From positions 123,951 through 187,950 of the forward strand of contig MDLF01000060.1 in NCBI GenBank assembly GCA_001730095.1: a DNA stretch of 64,000 nt. Reading direction: 5' to 3'. The notes under the pieces are model-generated. The model did not search any database. It saw only the letters and a list, made by a program, of their open reading frames with translations, and was not told where the DNA came from. Below, piece after piece: positions 8,049 through 16,149 of the stretch (position 1 is the first letter of the stretch; every line of letters starts with the position of its first letter). The position numbers were made by a program, and so were the translations under genes. The stretch is from Rhodobacteraceae bacterium (ex Bugula neritina AB1) (lineage in GTDB: Bacteria; Pseudomonadota; Alphaproteobacteria; Rhodobacterales; Rhodobacteraceae).

Positions 8049-9836
8049 TCAGCCTGCCGCACGCTGGTCTTGCGGCCCCTGCATCTCGGGCAGGGCGGCT
8101 GGATTGCGTGGTGCCGGGTCAGCGCTTGCGGCGACGCAGACCTGGTTGCGCCCTTTGGCCTTGGCGTCATACAGCGCTTCGTCCGATGCGCGCAGCAGAT
8201 CCTGCGGCATCGTGCCGTGCGCCGGATAATGTGCCACACCCAATGAAATGGTAATCCGCGGCAACGCTTTTTCGCCGTAGCGCACGACCACATCTTCGAC
8301 GGCCTGGCGCACCAGTTCCGCCTTGGTCATCACGTCTTCCTGGCTGGCGTTGGGCACAATCAGGGTGAATTCCTCTCCGCCGGGGCGGCAGGCAACCTGA
8401 TCTCCGTCGCAGGCCTGTTCCAGCACCGAGCCGACCGCGCGCAGCACCATGTCGCCGGCATCATGGCCGTGATTGTCGTTGAACTTCTTGAAGTGATCCA
8501 CATCGATGGAAATAAGGCTCAGTTTGCAGCCCTTGTCCTGGCTGGCATTGATGAATTTGCGCAGGGATTCTGTCATGTGGCGGCGGTTGAACAGCCCGGT
8601 CAGCGGATCGCGCACCGACTGGTCGTGCAGCTGGTCGCGCATCCGTACATTGGCAATCGCCATCGAGATCTGCTCGGCGCACATCTGAGCCAGCTTCTTG
8701 CTGCCGATGAACTCCGGGCAGTCTTCGGTGATGGCGCGAAGGTGCATCAGCCCGACAGTCTCGCCATGGGCCAGAATGGGAAAGCAGTAGTAGCTGCGCC
8801 CGTCATGCGGTTCCGCATGTTCGCAGACAAAGTCGATTTCGGACGCGCCGTATTCGTAGCTCCGGCCGCGTCGCAGCCCCCAGCATTCTTCCGGATGAAT
8901 GTGATCCCGGTGGCTGCCGCCGTTCCAGCTGGAGCAGCCGTCCAGCACATCGCGCGAGTTGGAATAGACATACACACTGCCTTCTGCGGTCGGCAGGATA
9001 TGGGTCATAAAACGGGCAACCATCTCAAAAAGCTCTTCCAGCGAGCGGCTGGACTGCAGCCATTCGTTCAGCTCCCCCAGCAGCTGCACTTCCCGTGCCA
9101 GCCGCAGCTGTTCATCCAGGATCTGACGTTCGTGTTCATTGCGCTGCCGCAGCTGGTTCATGTTGGACCGGTTGGTCTTGAACACAACGTAGACTGCGAC
9201 GGTCATGGCAAACAGCGCAATCGATGTCAGAACAATCAGCGACAGCTGTGCCCGGCGAATGAAAGTGGCCCGCAGTTCGGTAATGTCGGTATAGAAATCG
9301 ATGGCCCCGTCGAATTGGCCATTGTGCATGAGGGGCACATATACCTGTGCCACTTCCCGCGTGATGCTGCTGTCATAGCCATTGCTTTGCAAAGGGAAGC
9401 CATCGACATCATAGGCGGGAATTGCCGTATGCATGTAATAGACTTCGCCGCGTGCAACATGGGTTGAGAAAAACGCATTGGATTCATACTCGCCGATTTC
9501 ATCGCTGCGGGAGGACCAGAAGATTTCACCGCCGCTGGTCAACAGCCGGTAGCGGAACACGTCGGTTTCCTCCGGCAGCAAAGTCAGCACGCGGGCATCA
9601 TGCGGATCAATGCTGCCCTCCTCAAAGGATTCCTCGACATGCGCCATATGCAGAACAACCCGCCGCTGCCAGTGCTGCGCCTGTTTGCGGATATCATCCT
9701 CCAGCATCCGGTCAACAATCGGGGCCGGGACCGCAAAGACAGCCCAGGCCGATGCGGCGGCTGCCACTATCAGAACAAAGATCAGCGACATGCTGCGGAT
9801 TCTTTCCGCCAGGTTTGATCTGAAATCATTTTTCAT
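8049..9836 (-). CDS. membrane-bound GGDEF diguanylate cyclase with extracytoplasmic sensor
   Basis: About 595 residues from the chosen ATG (MKNDFRSN), directly before the first membrane segment (MSLIFVLIVAAAASAWAVFA). A periplasmic domain of about 150 residues, a second membrane segment (LIVLTSIALFAMTVAVYVVF), a short coiled coil (EHERQILDEQLRLAREVQ), a GAF-like region and a C-terminal GGDEF domain follow. The catalytic GGEEF is near residue 486, with DVDHFKKFNDNHGHDAGD before it, so synthesis of c-di-GMP is likely. The inhibitory I-site RxxD is absent: the aligned position reads CDGD. The protein ends in a Pro/Ala/Gln-rich tail. Upstream ATGs at 9860, 9899 and 9929 are alternatives. A CtrA-like half match lies upstream. 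Confidence 0.9.
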   Translation of the reverse strand: MKNDFRSNLAERIRSMSLIFVLIVAAAASAWAVFAVPAPIVDRMLEDDIRKQAQHWQRRVVLHMAHVEESFEEGSIDPHDARVLTLLPEETDVFRYRLLTSGGEIFWSSRSDEIGEYESNAFFSTHVARGEVYYMHTAIPAYDVDGFPLQSNGYDSSITREVAQVYVPLMHNGQFDGAIDFYTDITELRATFIRRAQLSLIVLTSIALFAMTVAVYVVFKTNRSNMNQLRQRNEHERQILDEQLRLAREVQLLGELNEWLQSSRSLEELFEMVARFMTHILPTAEGSVYVYSNSRDVLDGCSSWNGGSHRDHIHPEECWGLRRGRSYEYGASEIDFVCEHAEPHDGRSYYCFPILAHGETVGLMHLRAITEDCPEFIGSKKLAQMCAEQISMAIANVRMRDQLHDQSVRDPLTGLFNRRHMTESLRKFINASQDKGCKLSLISIDVDHFKKFNDNHGHDAGDMVLRAVGSVLEQACDGDQVACRPGGEEFTLIVPNASQEDVMTKAELVRQAVEDVVVRYGEKALPRITISLGVAHYPAHGTMPQDLLRASDEALYDAKAKGRNQVCVAASADPAPRNPAALPEMQGPQDQRAAG

Positions 9837-9913
9837 ACGTGAGTGCCCGCAAAATTGCATGCTGCTGAAGTGGTGCAGCCTTCCGATTGTGTCAGGCATT
9901 GCTTTCTGCACAG

Positions 9914-9928
9914 TTAATCTGGCGTTCA
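9914..9928. promoter_or_regulatory. near-consensus CtrA box upstream of the GGDEF gene
   Basis: TTAA, seven bases, TTCA: one mismatch from the CtrA site TTAA-N7-TTAA. It lies between the divergent GGDEF and helicase genes. This is weak evidence by itself, but CtrA is known to control c-di-GMP enzymes in Roseobacters. Confidence 0.25.
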
Positions 9929-10017
9929 ATCCGGCTTAAGAAACGCGAAAAATGTTAATGTTTCTGCCATTTCCCGCACGTCAGATTGCAACCTGCGCCG
10001 TGCGGTAGTTTTGGCTG

Positions 10018-10032
10018 GAACAGAGTGTGAAC
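10018..10032 (+). promoter_or_regulatory. LexA (SOS) box upstream of uvrD
   Basis: GAAC, seven bases (AGAGTGT), GAAC: a perfect alphaproteobacterial LexA site on the opposite strand, 42 bp before the helicase start. UvrD-type helicases are common SOS genes, so position and function both support it. Confidence 0.8.
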
Positions 10033-10074
10033 GTCCCCTTTCCGCCGCGTATGAATCACGCTAGGATCACGCCC

Positions 10075-12432
10075 ATGAGCAGTTTTGACGAAATGGACGC
10101 CTTTGAGGGCGCATCGCTGTCATCCCGCGCCATGGCGGCGCGGCCGATGCCGTATATGGACTCGCTGAACCCGGCGCAGCGTGAGGCTGTGGAATGTCTT
10201 GATGGCCCGGTGCTGATGCTGGCGGGCGCTGGAACCGGCAAAACCAAGGCGTTGACCACCCGCATCGTGCATCTTCTCAGCACCGGCAGGGCGCGCCCGA
10301 ATGAGATCCTGTCGGTCACCTTCACCAACAAGGCCGCACGCGAGATGAAGGAACGTGTCGGTGGCATGCTCGGCCAGGCGGTGGAAGGCATGCCGTGGCT
10401 CGGCACCTTCCATTCGATCTGCGTCAAGCTGCTGCGCCGCCATGCGGAGCTGGCTGGGCTGAAGTCGAACTTCACCATTCTGGATACGGATGACCAGATC
10501 CGGCTTTTGAAACAGCTGATCAAGGCGGCAGGCATTGATGACAAGCGTTGGCCCGCGCGAATGCTGGCCAATATCATCGACGACTGGAAAAACCGCGCGC
10601 TGGCGCCGGACAAGGTGCCGGTTGCCGATGCCGGTGCCTATAACAGCCGCGGCGCTGAATTCTATGCCCAGTACCAGACCCGCCTGCGCGAGCTGAACGC
10701 GGTCGATTTCGGTGATCTCCTCTTGCATATGGTCACGATTTTCCAGAACCACCCGGATGTGCTGGAGCAGTACCAGCGTTGGTTCCGCTATATCATGGTG
10801 GACGAATATCAGGATACCAATGTCGCCCAGTACCTCTGGCTGCGGCTCCTGGCGGGCGCCCATAAGAATGTCTGCTGCGTCGGCGATGATGACCAGTCGA
10901 TCTATGGCTGGCGCGGCGCCGAGGTTGGCAATATCCTGCGGTTTGAAAAGGATTTTCCCGGCGCCATGGTGGTGCGGCTGGAGCAGAACTACCGCTCTAC
11001 CGGCCATATTCTGGCGGCGGCTTCCAATGTCATCCGCGGCAATGCCGGCCGTCTGGGCAAGGAGCTTTGGACTGATGCCGGAGACGGCGAAAAACTCCGG
11101 CTGATCGGCCACTGGGACGGCGAGGAAGAAGCGCGCTGGATCGGTGAAGAAATTGAAATGATGCAACGCGGCACGCGCGGCCAGGCGCCCATCGGCCTCA
11201 ACAGCATGGCTATTCTTGTGCGTGCCTCGCATCAGATGCGCGCGTTTGAGGACCGTTTCCTGACCATCGGCCTGCCGTACCGGGTGATCGGCGGCCCACG
11301 TTTCTATGAGCGGCTCGAGATCCGCGATGCGATGGCCTATTTCCGCGTCGTGGTCTCGCCGGATGACGATCTGGCGTTCGAACGCATCGTCAACACCCCC
11401 AAACGCGGCCTTGGCGACAAGGCGCAGCAGACCATCCAGGGTATCGCTCGTGAACATGGTATTTCACTGGTCGAAGGCGCCCGGCTGGCGGTGGAAAGCG
11501 GCCAAATCAAAGGCAAGGGCGGCGGCGCCCTGCGCCAGTTGGTCGAAGGCATTGCCCGTTGGGGCCATATGGCAGGCGACGCGGACATCACCCATATGGA
11601 GCTGGCAGAAATCATTCTGGACGAGTCGGGCTACACAACGATGTGGCAGAACGACAAGAATCCGGATTCGCCGGGCCGCCTGGAAAACCTCAAGGAACTG
11701 GTAAAGGCGCTGGAGTCTTTTGAAAACCTGCAGGGCTTCCTCGAACACGTCAGTCTGGTGATGGACAACGACAAACAGGACGCGGACGAGAAGGTCTCAA
11801 TCATGACTCTGCACGCCGCCAAAGGGCTGGAGTTTCCCGCCGTCTTCCTGCCGGGCTGGGAGGACGGGCTGTTTCCCTCGCAGCGCTCGATGGATGAAAG
11901 TGGTCAGAAGGGGCTCGAGGAGGAGCGCCGCCTGGCCTATGTCGGTATCACAAGGGCCGAGGAAATCTGTACCATCTCCTTTGCGGGCAACCGCCGGGTG
12001 TTCGGCCAATGGCAATCACAGCTGCCCTCGCGTTTCATTGATGAACTGCCAGAGGAGCATGTCGAGGTGCTGACGCCACCAGGGCTCTATGGCGGCGGCT
12101 ACGGCGCGGCTGCGCCGGGGGCAGGGCAGGTGAAATCCACCATAGATGAACGAGTGGCGCAGGCCGACGGCTATAACTCGCCGGGCTGGAAACGGATGCA
12201 GGCCCGGGCCGGCCAATTCGGGCTTTCCCAGCCGAAAGAAAGCAAGAACACGGTGATCGATCTCACCGCCACGTCCAGTTTCACCTTGGGGGAGCGGGTG
12301 TTTCACCAGAAATTCGGCTATGGCGCTATCACAGGCATTGAGGGCGACAAGCTGGAAGTGGATTTTGAGAAAGCGGGGCTAAAGAAGGTGGTAGCCCGGT
12401 TTGTCTCAGCACCGGACGACGTTCCTTTCTGA
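10075..12432 (+). CDS. uvrD: UvrD/PcrA-type DNA helicase
   Basis: A 785-residue superfamily 1A 3'-5' helicase. In order: Q motif LNPAQREAVE, Walker A LAGAGTGKTKA, motif Ia FTNKAAREMKERV, motif II MVDEYQDTN, motif III GDDDQSIYGWRGA, motif IV LEQNYRS, motif V MTLHAAKGLEFPAVFLPG and motif VI RRLAYVGITRAEE. A C-terminal FHQKFGYGAITGIEGDKLEVDFEKAG segment matches the RNA-polymerase-binding Tudor-like tail of PcrA/UvrD. It unwinds DNA in nucleotide excision and mismatch repair and clears stalled polymerase. The start at MSSFDEMDAFEG was chosen over the in-frame codons at 10027 and 10051 because AGGATC precedes it and relatives begin there. A LexA box lies upstream. Confidence 0.95.
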   Translation: MSSFDEMDAFEGASLSSRAMAARPMPYMDSLNPAQREAVECLDGPVLMLAGAGTGKTKALTTRIVHLLSTGRARPNEILSVTFTNKAAREMKERVGGMLGQAVEGMPWLGTFHSICVKLLRRHAELAGLKSNFTILDTDDQIRLLKQLIKAAGIDDKRWPARMLANIIDDWKNRALAPDKVPVADAGAYNSRGAEFYAQYQTRLRELNAVDFGDLLLHMVTIFQNHPDVLEQYQRWFRYIMVDEYQDTNVAQYLWLRLLAGAHKNVCCVGDDDQSIYGWRGAEVGNILRFEKDFPGAMVVRLEQNYRSTGHILAAASNVIRGNAGRLGKELWTDAGDGEKLRLIGHWDGEEEARWIGEEIEMMQRGTRGQAPIGLNSMAILVRASHQMRAFEDRFLTIGLPYRVIGGPRFYERLEIRDAMAYFRVVVSPDDDLAFERIVNTPKRGLGDKAQQTIQGIAREHGISLVEGARLAVESGQIKGKGGGALRQLVEGIARWGHMAGDADITHMELAEIILDESGYTTMWQNDKNPDSPGRLENLKELVKALESFENLQGFLEHVSLVMDNDKQDADEKVSIMTLHAAKGLEFPAVFLPGWEDGLFPSQRSMDESGQKGLEEERRLAYVGITRAEEICTISFAGNRRVFGQWQSQLPSRFIDELPEEHVEVLTPPGLYGGGYGAAAPGAGQVKSTIDERVAQADGYNSPGWKRMQARAGQFGLSQPKESKNTVIDLTATSSFTLGERVFHQKFGYGAITGIEGDKLEVDFEKAGLKKVVARFVSAPDDVPF

Positions 12433-13315
12433 ACAGGTCAGTTGCACCGGCAAGGCCGGCGGATCGGATCGCGCAGCGATCCGATCCGGGCGCAGGCGCG
12501 GCGGGCAGCAAAGGGCCGCGCGGCTCTTTCAGCACCAGTGCCGCCAGGATCACCGAGACCGGGATCGACACCTGTCGCACTGCGCTGACCGCAGCGGCCT
12601 CGGCGCCCAATTGGAACACCCGCAGGATCAGCAGATACGACAGGTAGGAAGACAATCCTGCAAACAGGATGCGCCAGGGGTGCTGCGTCCAGCCCCGCAC
12701 CACGCCCAGCAAAGGTGCTGATTGCCCCCTGTCCTCCCAGGCCCGCAAGGCCCCCATGGCCAGCGTCACCAGAAAATAGCTCCAGAACAGGAACGGCGCG
12801 CTGCTGGTGCCTTGCATCGCAGTCGCATCTGAAATCGAATAGGCCGCCGATCCCAGCATCGCCATCCCGGCCATGGCAAAGGCGCGCGGGTCATCCAGCA
12901 GTCGCCCCTTGCCCTTTTGGATCATCAGCCCGGCCCAGATGATCAGCCCCATGCCCAAGAGGGCTGCGACTGAGTAACTCTGCCCCAACATCAGCCAGCT
13001 GAAGCCCGCAATGGCCAAAGGCGAAGAGCGTACAATCGGATAATAGGCCGAGACATTGCCCCGCCGCAGCGCCGACAGCGTGCCGTAGTAATACACCGTC
13101 AGCCCCAGAGCCGAGGCCAGAACCAGCGGCCAGACGTCGGCAGGAAGGGCCGGGTTCTGCCCTGTCAGCGCCATATGAAAGGAGGCAAACACGACCCAGC
13201 TGAGGCACACCCCGGTGTAACAGGACACCGGATGCGCCACGCCCTTTAGCGTCAGGTCTCGCAGCGGATGGGTGGCCGCCGACAGAAGGACCAGCAGGAT
13301 CCAGGAAAACTCCAC
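12329..13315 (-). CDS. EamA/DMT-family transporter with abnormal C-terminus
   Basis: A 328-residue inner-membrane protein with about nine hydrophobic segments in two EamA halves, typical of drug/metabolite transporters; the substrate is unknown. It starts with GTG directly after the TAA of the phosphodiesterase gene, so the two are probably translated together. Up to about residue 265 (ILAALVLKEPRG) it reads as a normal transporter. The last 60 or so residues lack the expected tenth membrane helix, pass through a perfect 13-bp palindrome and run 104 bp antisense into the end of uvrD. I infer a frameshift or rearrangement near 12500–12530 that removed the natural end. Confidence 0.8.
   Translation of the reverse strand: MEFSWILLVLLSAATHPLRDLTLKGVAHPVSCYTGVCLSWVVFASFHMALTGQNPALPADVWPLVLASALGLTVYYYGTLSALRRGNVSAYYPIVRSSPLAIAGFSWLMLGQSYSVAALLGMGLIIWAGLMIQKGKGRLLDDPRAFAMAGMAMLGSAAYSISDATAMQGTSSAPFLFWSYFLVTLAMGALRAWEDRGQSAPLLGVVRGWTQHPWRILFAGLSSYLSYLLILRVFQLGAEAAAVSAVRQVSIPVSVILAALVLKEPRGPLLPAAPAPGSDRCAIRSAGLAGATDLFRKERRPVLRQTGLPPSLAPLSQNPLPACRPQCL
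12460..12488. repeat. perfect inverted repeat between convergent uvrD and transporter genes
   Basis: CGGATCGGATCGC (12460–12472) and its exact complement (12476–12488) flank a 3-base loop. It lies 28 bp after the uvrD stop. No T-run follows on either strand, so it is a REP-like palindrome or an RNA stabiliser rather than a classical terminator. Confidence 0.7.
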
Positions 13316-14104
13316 TTAACGGCCCGCGTCCCGGCCAGGGCGGTCCAGATAGGCGTCGAAATGAACAGTGAGCTGATCATCGCCCACCTGCACCACGCCA
13401 TAGGCCATGGGTTCAATGCTGTATTCCGACCCAGCCCGTTCCGGCACCAGTGGGATCTGGTGGTTGGTGCTGGGCAGCGAGGTGAAACTGTAACCGCGCC
13501 AGTTCACATAGGTCATCCGGTGGATGTGGCCAAAGAAGATGTGGCGGATGTTCCGCCCCTTCCTGAGCGCCGTGTGAAACGCCTCTGGATTGCGCAGTTT
13601 GATGTCGTCCACATAGGGCAGGTCGATGTCAAACGGCGGATGATGCAGGAACAGGAACACCGGCGCATTCCCTGCGGCCTCCAGCTCCGTCTCCAGCCAG
13701 GCCAGCCGTTCTGTGCACAGTTCTCCATCATGCACATCCGGCCCGCCGGTCAGCGTATCCAGGAACAGGAACTTCGCGCCGCCCGCCGCATGGCTGTGCT
13801 GCACATAGCTGCCGCTGCTGCGCGGATGATCCGAAAAGACCTGCAGAAAATTCTCCCGCACGTCGTGATTTCCCAACATCAGGAAGGTCGGCAGCGGAAA
13901 GGCTGCCAATTGCTCCTGCAACCAGCCATAGGCTGCCGGATCGCCCTCATCTGCCAGATCGCCGGAAATCACGCAGAATTCCGCATCCCGGTGCCATGCC
14001 GCAATATCGGCCAGTACCCGCGTCAGGTTCGCCGCCGGATCGCCGCCGTTCAGTGGCACGCCCGGTGCCATCAGGTGAATATCTGTAAGGTGGATGAATT
14101 TCAT
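13316..14104 (-). CDS. metallophosphoesterase, 3',5'-cyclic-nucleotide phosphodiesterase-like (CpdA type)
   Basis: A 262-residue calcineurin-like phosphoesterase. The five metal-binding blocks appear in order: FIHLTDIHL, VISGDLADEG, MLGNHDVREN, FLFLHHPPF and FFGHIHRMTYVNWRG. The block pattern and length match the CpdA/Icc class, which hydrolyses cAMP or related phosphodiesters, but substrates vary widely in this family. The ATG at 14104 places FIHLTDIHL at residues 3–11, as in relatives; the longer frame upstream has no homology. It is directly followed on the same strand by the transporter gene. Confidence 0.85.
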   Translation of the reverse strand: MKFIHLTDIHLMAPGVPLNGGDPAANLTRVLADIAAWHRDAEFCVISGDLADEGDPAAYGWLQEQLAAFPLPTFLMLGNHDVRENFLQVFSDHPRSSGSYVQHSHAAGGAKFLFLDTLTGGPDVHDGELCTERLAWLETELEAAGNAPVFLFLHHPPFDIDLPYVDDIKLRNPEAFHTALRKGRNIRHIFFGHIHRMTYVNWRGYSFTSLPSTNHQIPLVPERAGSEYSIEPMAYGVVQVGDDQLTVHFDAYLDRPGRDAGR

Positions 14105-14228
14105 GGCGCGGCCCCGCAAATCACTGCTGTTTTTGTCGGTAATCAAACCAGCAGAAGCCGCCGAGCGATAGCAGGAAAACGTCAGCCTCCGGGTCCTTGC
14201 ACGGCAATATGCAGCGCCAAAACAAGAA

Positions 14229-14264
14229 ACGGCGGCGCCCAGGGAGGAGGAGGGGCGCCGCCGT
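14229..14264 (-). ncRNA. CcsR-like 'cuckoo' stem-loop 4, probably also the terminator
   Basis: A perfect 12-bp stem (ACGGCGGCGCCC, 14229–14240, with 14253–14264) has a 12-base loop reading CTCCTCCTCCCT on the minus strand. It is the most distal of four such units downstream of the DUF1127 gene. The minus strand continues with TTTCTTGTTTTGG, which makes this unit a likely terminator as well. Confidence 0.85.
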
Positions 14265-14273
14265 TCTGTCAAA

Positions 14274-14304
14274 CACCGGGACTAAGGGAGGAGGAGACCC
14301 GGTG
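14274..14304 (-). ncRNA. CcsR-like 'cuckoo' stem-loop 3
   Basis: A 7-bp stem (CACCGGG with CCCGGTG) has a 17-base loop containing CTCCTCCTCCCTT on the minus strand. A small extra hairpin (around CCGGCTTTTGGCCGG, about 14312–14327) lies between this unit and unit 2. Confidence 0.8.
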
Positions 14305-14334
14305 AGTCAAACCCGGCTTTTGGCCGGTATAGGG

Positions 14335-14370
14335 TGCGGCGGCATCAGGGAGGAGGAGGATGCCGCCGCA
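14335..14370 (-). ncRNA. CcsR-like 'cuckoo' stem-loop 2
   Basis: A perfect 12-bp stem (TGCGGCGGCATC, 14335–14346, with 14359–14370) has a 12-base loop CTCCTCCTCCCT on the minus strand. The stem differs in sequence from the other units while the loop is identical, which is the signature of this RNA family. Confidence 0.85.
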
Positions 14371-14375
14371 GAAGA

Positions 14376-14409
14376 CAGGCTCTTCTAAGGGAGGAGGAGA
14401 AGGAGCCTG
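14376..14409 (-). ncRNA. CcsR-like 'cuckoo' stem-loop 1
   Basis: A stem CAGGCTC (14376–14382) pairs with GAGCCTG (14403–14409), extended by imperfect pairs, around a loop with CTCCTCCTCCCTT on the minus strand. It is the first unit, starting 8 bp after the DUF1127 stop codon. In Rhodobacter sphaeroides such units are cut from the DUF1127 mRNA as CcsR1–CcsR4. Confidence 0.8.
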
Positions 14410-14417
14410 ATCTCTAT

Positions 14418-14627
14418 TCAGTTGTTCTCATATGCCGCCTGATAGGCGACGCGCTTGATTTCGGACCGGTTCAGGCCCAGGTCGGCCAGGTCGCGGGCGG
14501 TCAGTGCAGACAGCTCGTTGACGGTCTGGCGGTACAGCCGGTAGCGGACGAATTTGACCAGCAGCGCATCCAGGAAGCCCACCGGGGATGCAATGTTCAC
14601 CGCGGAGATCTGTTGTGCTGCAGCCAT
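14418..14627 (-). CDS. DUF1127 small protein, CcaF1-like
   Basis: A 69-residue DUF1127 protein. The domain covers residues about 28–62 (KFVRYRLYRQTVNELSALTA, then RDLADLGLNRSEIKRVAYQA), a basic two-helix unit. In Rhodobacter sphaeroides the equivalent protein CcaF1 binds RNA and acts in maturation of the CcsR sRNAs encoded in its own 3' UTR. Four CcsR-like stem-loops follow this gene in the same way, so the same role is inferred. The start has the ribosome-binding sequence AAGGAAT. In Rhodobacter the operon depends on alternative heat-shock sigma factors RpoHI/RpoHII; regulation here is inferred by analogy. Confidence 0.92.
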   Translation of the reverse strand: MAAAQQISAVNIASPVGFLDALLVKFVRYRLYRQTVNELSALTARDLADLGLNRSEIKRVAYQAAYENN

Positions 14628-14688
14628 TTGTCTATTCCTTCGTCTTGCCGTCTCGTCCTGCGCCGCTTTGGCGCTTGCTTGAGGAGTA

Positions 14689-14715
14689 ATTTAGGCGAAT
14701 GCTGCAGATGCACAA
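14689..14715 (-). promoter_or_regulatory. candidate promoter of the DUF1127–CcsR operon
   Basis: On the minus strand TTGTGC (14710–14715) and CTAAAT (14689–14694) are spaced by 15 bases, about 62 bp before the DUF1127 start. The match to RpoH-type promoters is loose; position is the main argument. Confidence 0.25.
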
Positions 14716-14984
14716 TCCCGGTCTTCGTCATTGCCGCTATGCAGCATTTGCATGGGTGCGTATCTTGTATCTGTTTGGAAAGGGGCGATATTTTCGGCGT
14801 TCTCTTAAGTATCTGTAAACCTGTTGCGGGTGCCGCTGCGTCAAGTGCGCGGCGTGAGGCTTCAGGGTTGGGCGCCGGGCAAACGGTCTGACCCGCGCAC
14901 CATGCGCAGCAATCGCGCTTGGCGGGTTCCAAGCCGGCGGAATGACACATATATATCGGCCGGAATTCACGCAGGAGAGCAGCC

Positions 14985-16049
14985 ATGGGTGTCACCCCGG
15001 AACAGATACATACAGTGCTGGAGCGGCTGGCGCTGCCGGACGGCGGCACTCTGGTGTCGCGCGACATGCTGCGGGCGCTGCGCATCGAAGGCAGCAAGGT
15101 GAGCTTTGTGATCGAAGCGCCAAGCCCTGAAATTGCCAAGCTGATGGAGCCGCTGCGCAAAGCCGCCGAAGCCGCCGTCCTGTCGCTGGAGGGCGTTGAA
15201 ACTGTCTCTGCTGCGCTGACTGCCCATGCCGCCCAGCAGCCGGCCCCCAGCCTCAAGGTGGGCGGCCATCCGAAACCGCAGGCGGAGCCGCTGAAACCTG
15301 CAGGCGTCAAGCGCATTCTGGCCGTTGGTTCGGGCAAGGGCGGGGTGGGCAAGTCCACTGTGTCGTCAAACCTCGCAGTGGCGCTGGCGAAACAGGGGCG
15401 CAAGGTCGGCCTGCTGGACGCCGACATCTACGGCCCGTCCCAGCCTCGCATGATGGGCGCCAAGGGCCGCCCTGCCAGCCCGGACGGCAAGATCATCGAA
15501 CCGTTGCATGCCCATGGCGTTACCCTGATGTCGATCGGTTTTATGGTCGATGATGCCAAGGCCGTGGTCTGGCGCGGCCCGATGCTGATGGGGGCGCTGC
15601 AGCAGATGCTGGGGCAGGTGAGCTGGGGGGAGCTGGATGTGCTGATCGTCGACCTGCCGCCCGGCACCGGTGATGTGCAATTGACGCTTTGCACCAAGGC
15701 GGAGCTTTCCGGCGCTATCGTCGTCTCCACTCCGCAGGACGTGGCGCTGCTGGATGCCCGCAAGGCGCTGGACATGTTCAACACGCTGAAAACCCCGGTG
15801 CTGGGATTGATCGAGAACATGTCCTTCTTCACCTGCCCGGACTGCGGCGGGGAGCATCACATTTTCGGCCATGGCGGCGTCGCGGCTGAGGCTGAAACAT
15901 TGGGCCTGCCGCTATTGGGGGCGCTGCCGATTGATCTGGACACCCGGCTGGCCGGCGACAGCGGCACACCCATTGCGGCGGGGGAGGGGCCGATGGCCCG
16001 GGCCTATGCCCGTATCGCAGAGGGGCTGATTGGCGGCGGCATGGCCTGA
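14985..16049 (+). CDS. mrp: Mrp/ApbC iron–sulfur cluster carrier ATPase
   Basis: A 354-residue Mrp/NBP35-family P-loop protein that carries and transfers [4Fe-4S] clusters. An N-terminal MIP18-like (DUF59) domain spans about 1–75. The ATPase starts near 107 with the deviant Walker A VGSGKGGVGKSTVSSNLA. DADIYGPSQPRM, DLPPGTGDVQLT and the cluster-binding CxxC in FFTCPDCGGEHHIFG follow. The start is preceded by CAGGAGAG. It is divergent from the DUF1127–CcsR operon and ends at a strong terminator. Confidence 0.97.
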   Translation: MGVTPEQIHTVLERLALPDGGTLVSRDMLRALRIEGSKVSFVIEAPSPEIAKLMEPLRKAAEAAVLSLEGVETVSAALTAHAAQQPAPSLKVGGHPKPQAEPLKPAGVKRILAVGSGKGGVGKSTVSSNLAVALAKQGRKVGLLDADIYGPSQPRMMGAKGRPASPDGKIIEPLHAHGVTLMSIGFMVDDAKAVVWRGPMLMGALQQMLGQVSWGELDVLIVDLPPGTGDVQLTLCTKAELSGAIVVSTPQDVALLDARKALDMFNTLKTPVLGLIENMSFFTCPDCGGEHHIFGHGGVAAEAETLGLPLLGALPIDLDTRLAGDSGTPIAAGEGPMARAYARIAEGLIGGGMA

Positions 16050-16081
16050 GGCAGTCAGCTGCCCGCCAGCCCGGATGTTTG

Positions 16082-16114
16082 AAAAGGCCCGCTGCCACGG
16101 CGGGCCTTTTGTTT
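16082..16114 (+). terminator. rho-independent terminator of mrp
   Basis: AAAAGGCCCGC and GCGGGCCTTTT pair around a short loop, and the T-run TTTTGTTTT follows on the plus strand. It begins 33 bp after the mrp stop. Confidence 0.9.
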
Positions 16115-16149
16115 TCGGTTTGGGCGCAGACGGGATTGCCCGGCCGGAA

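Noticed and set aside
14188-14410. CRISPR-like array at the cuckoo locus
   Set aside because: The repeated element is a short loop motif within different stems, not a repeat–spacer structure, and no cas gene is near.
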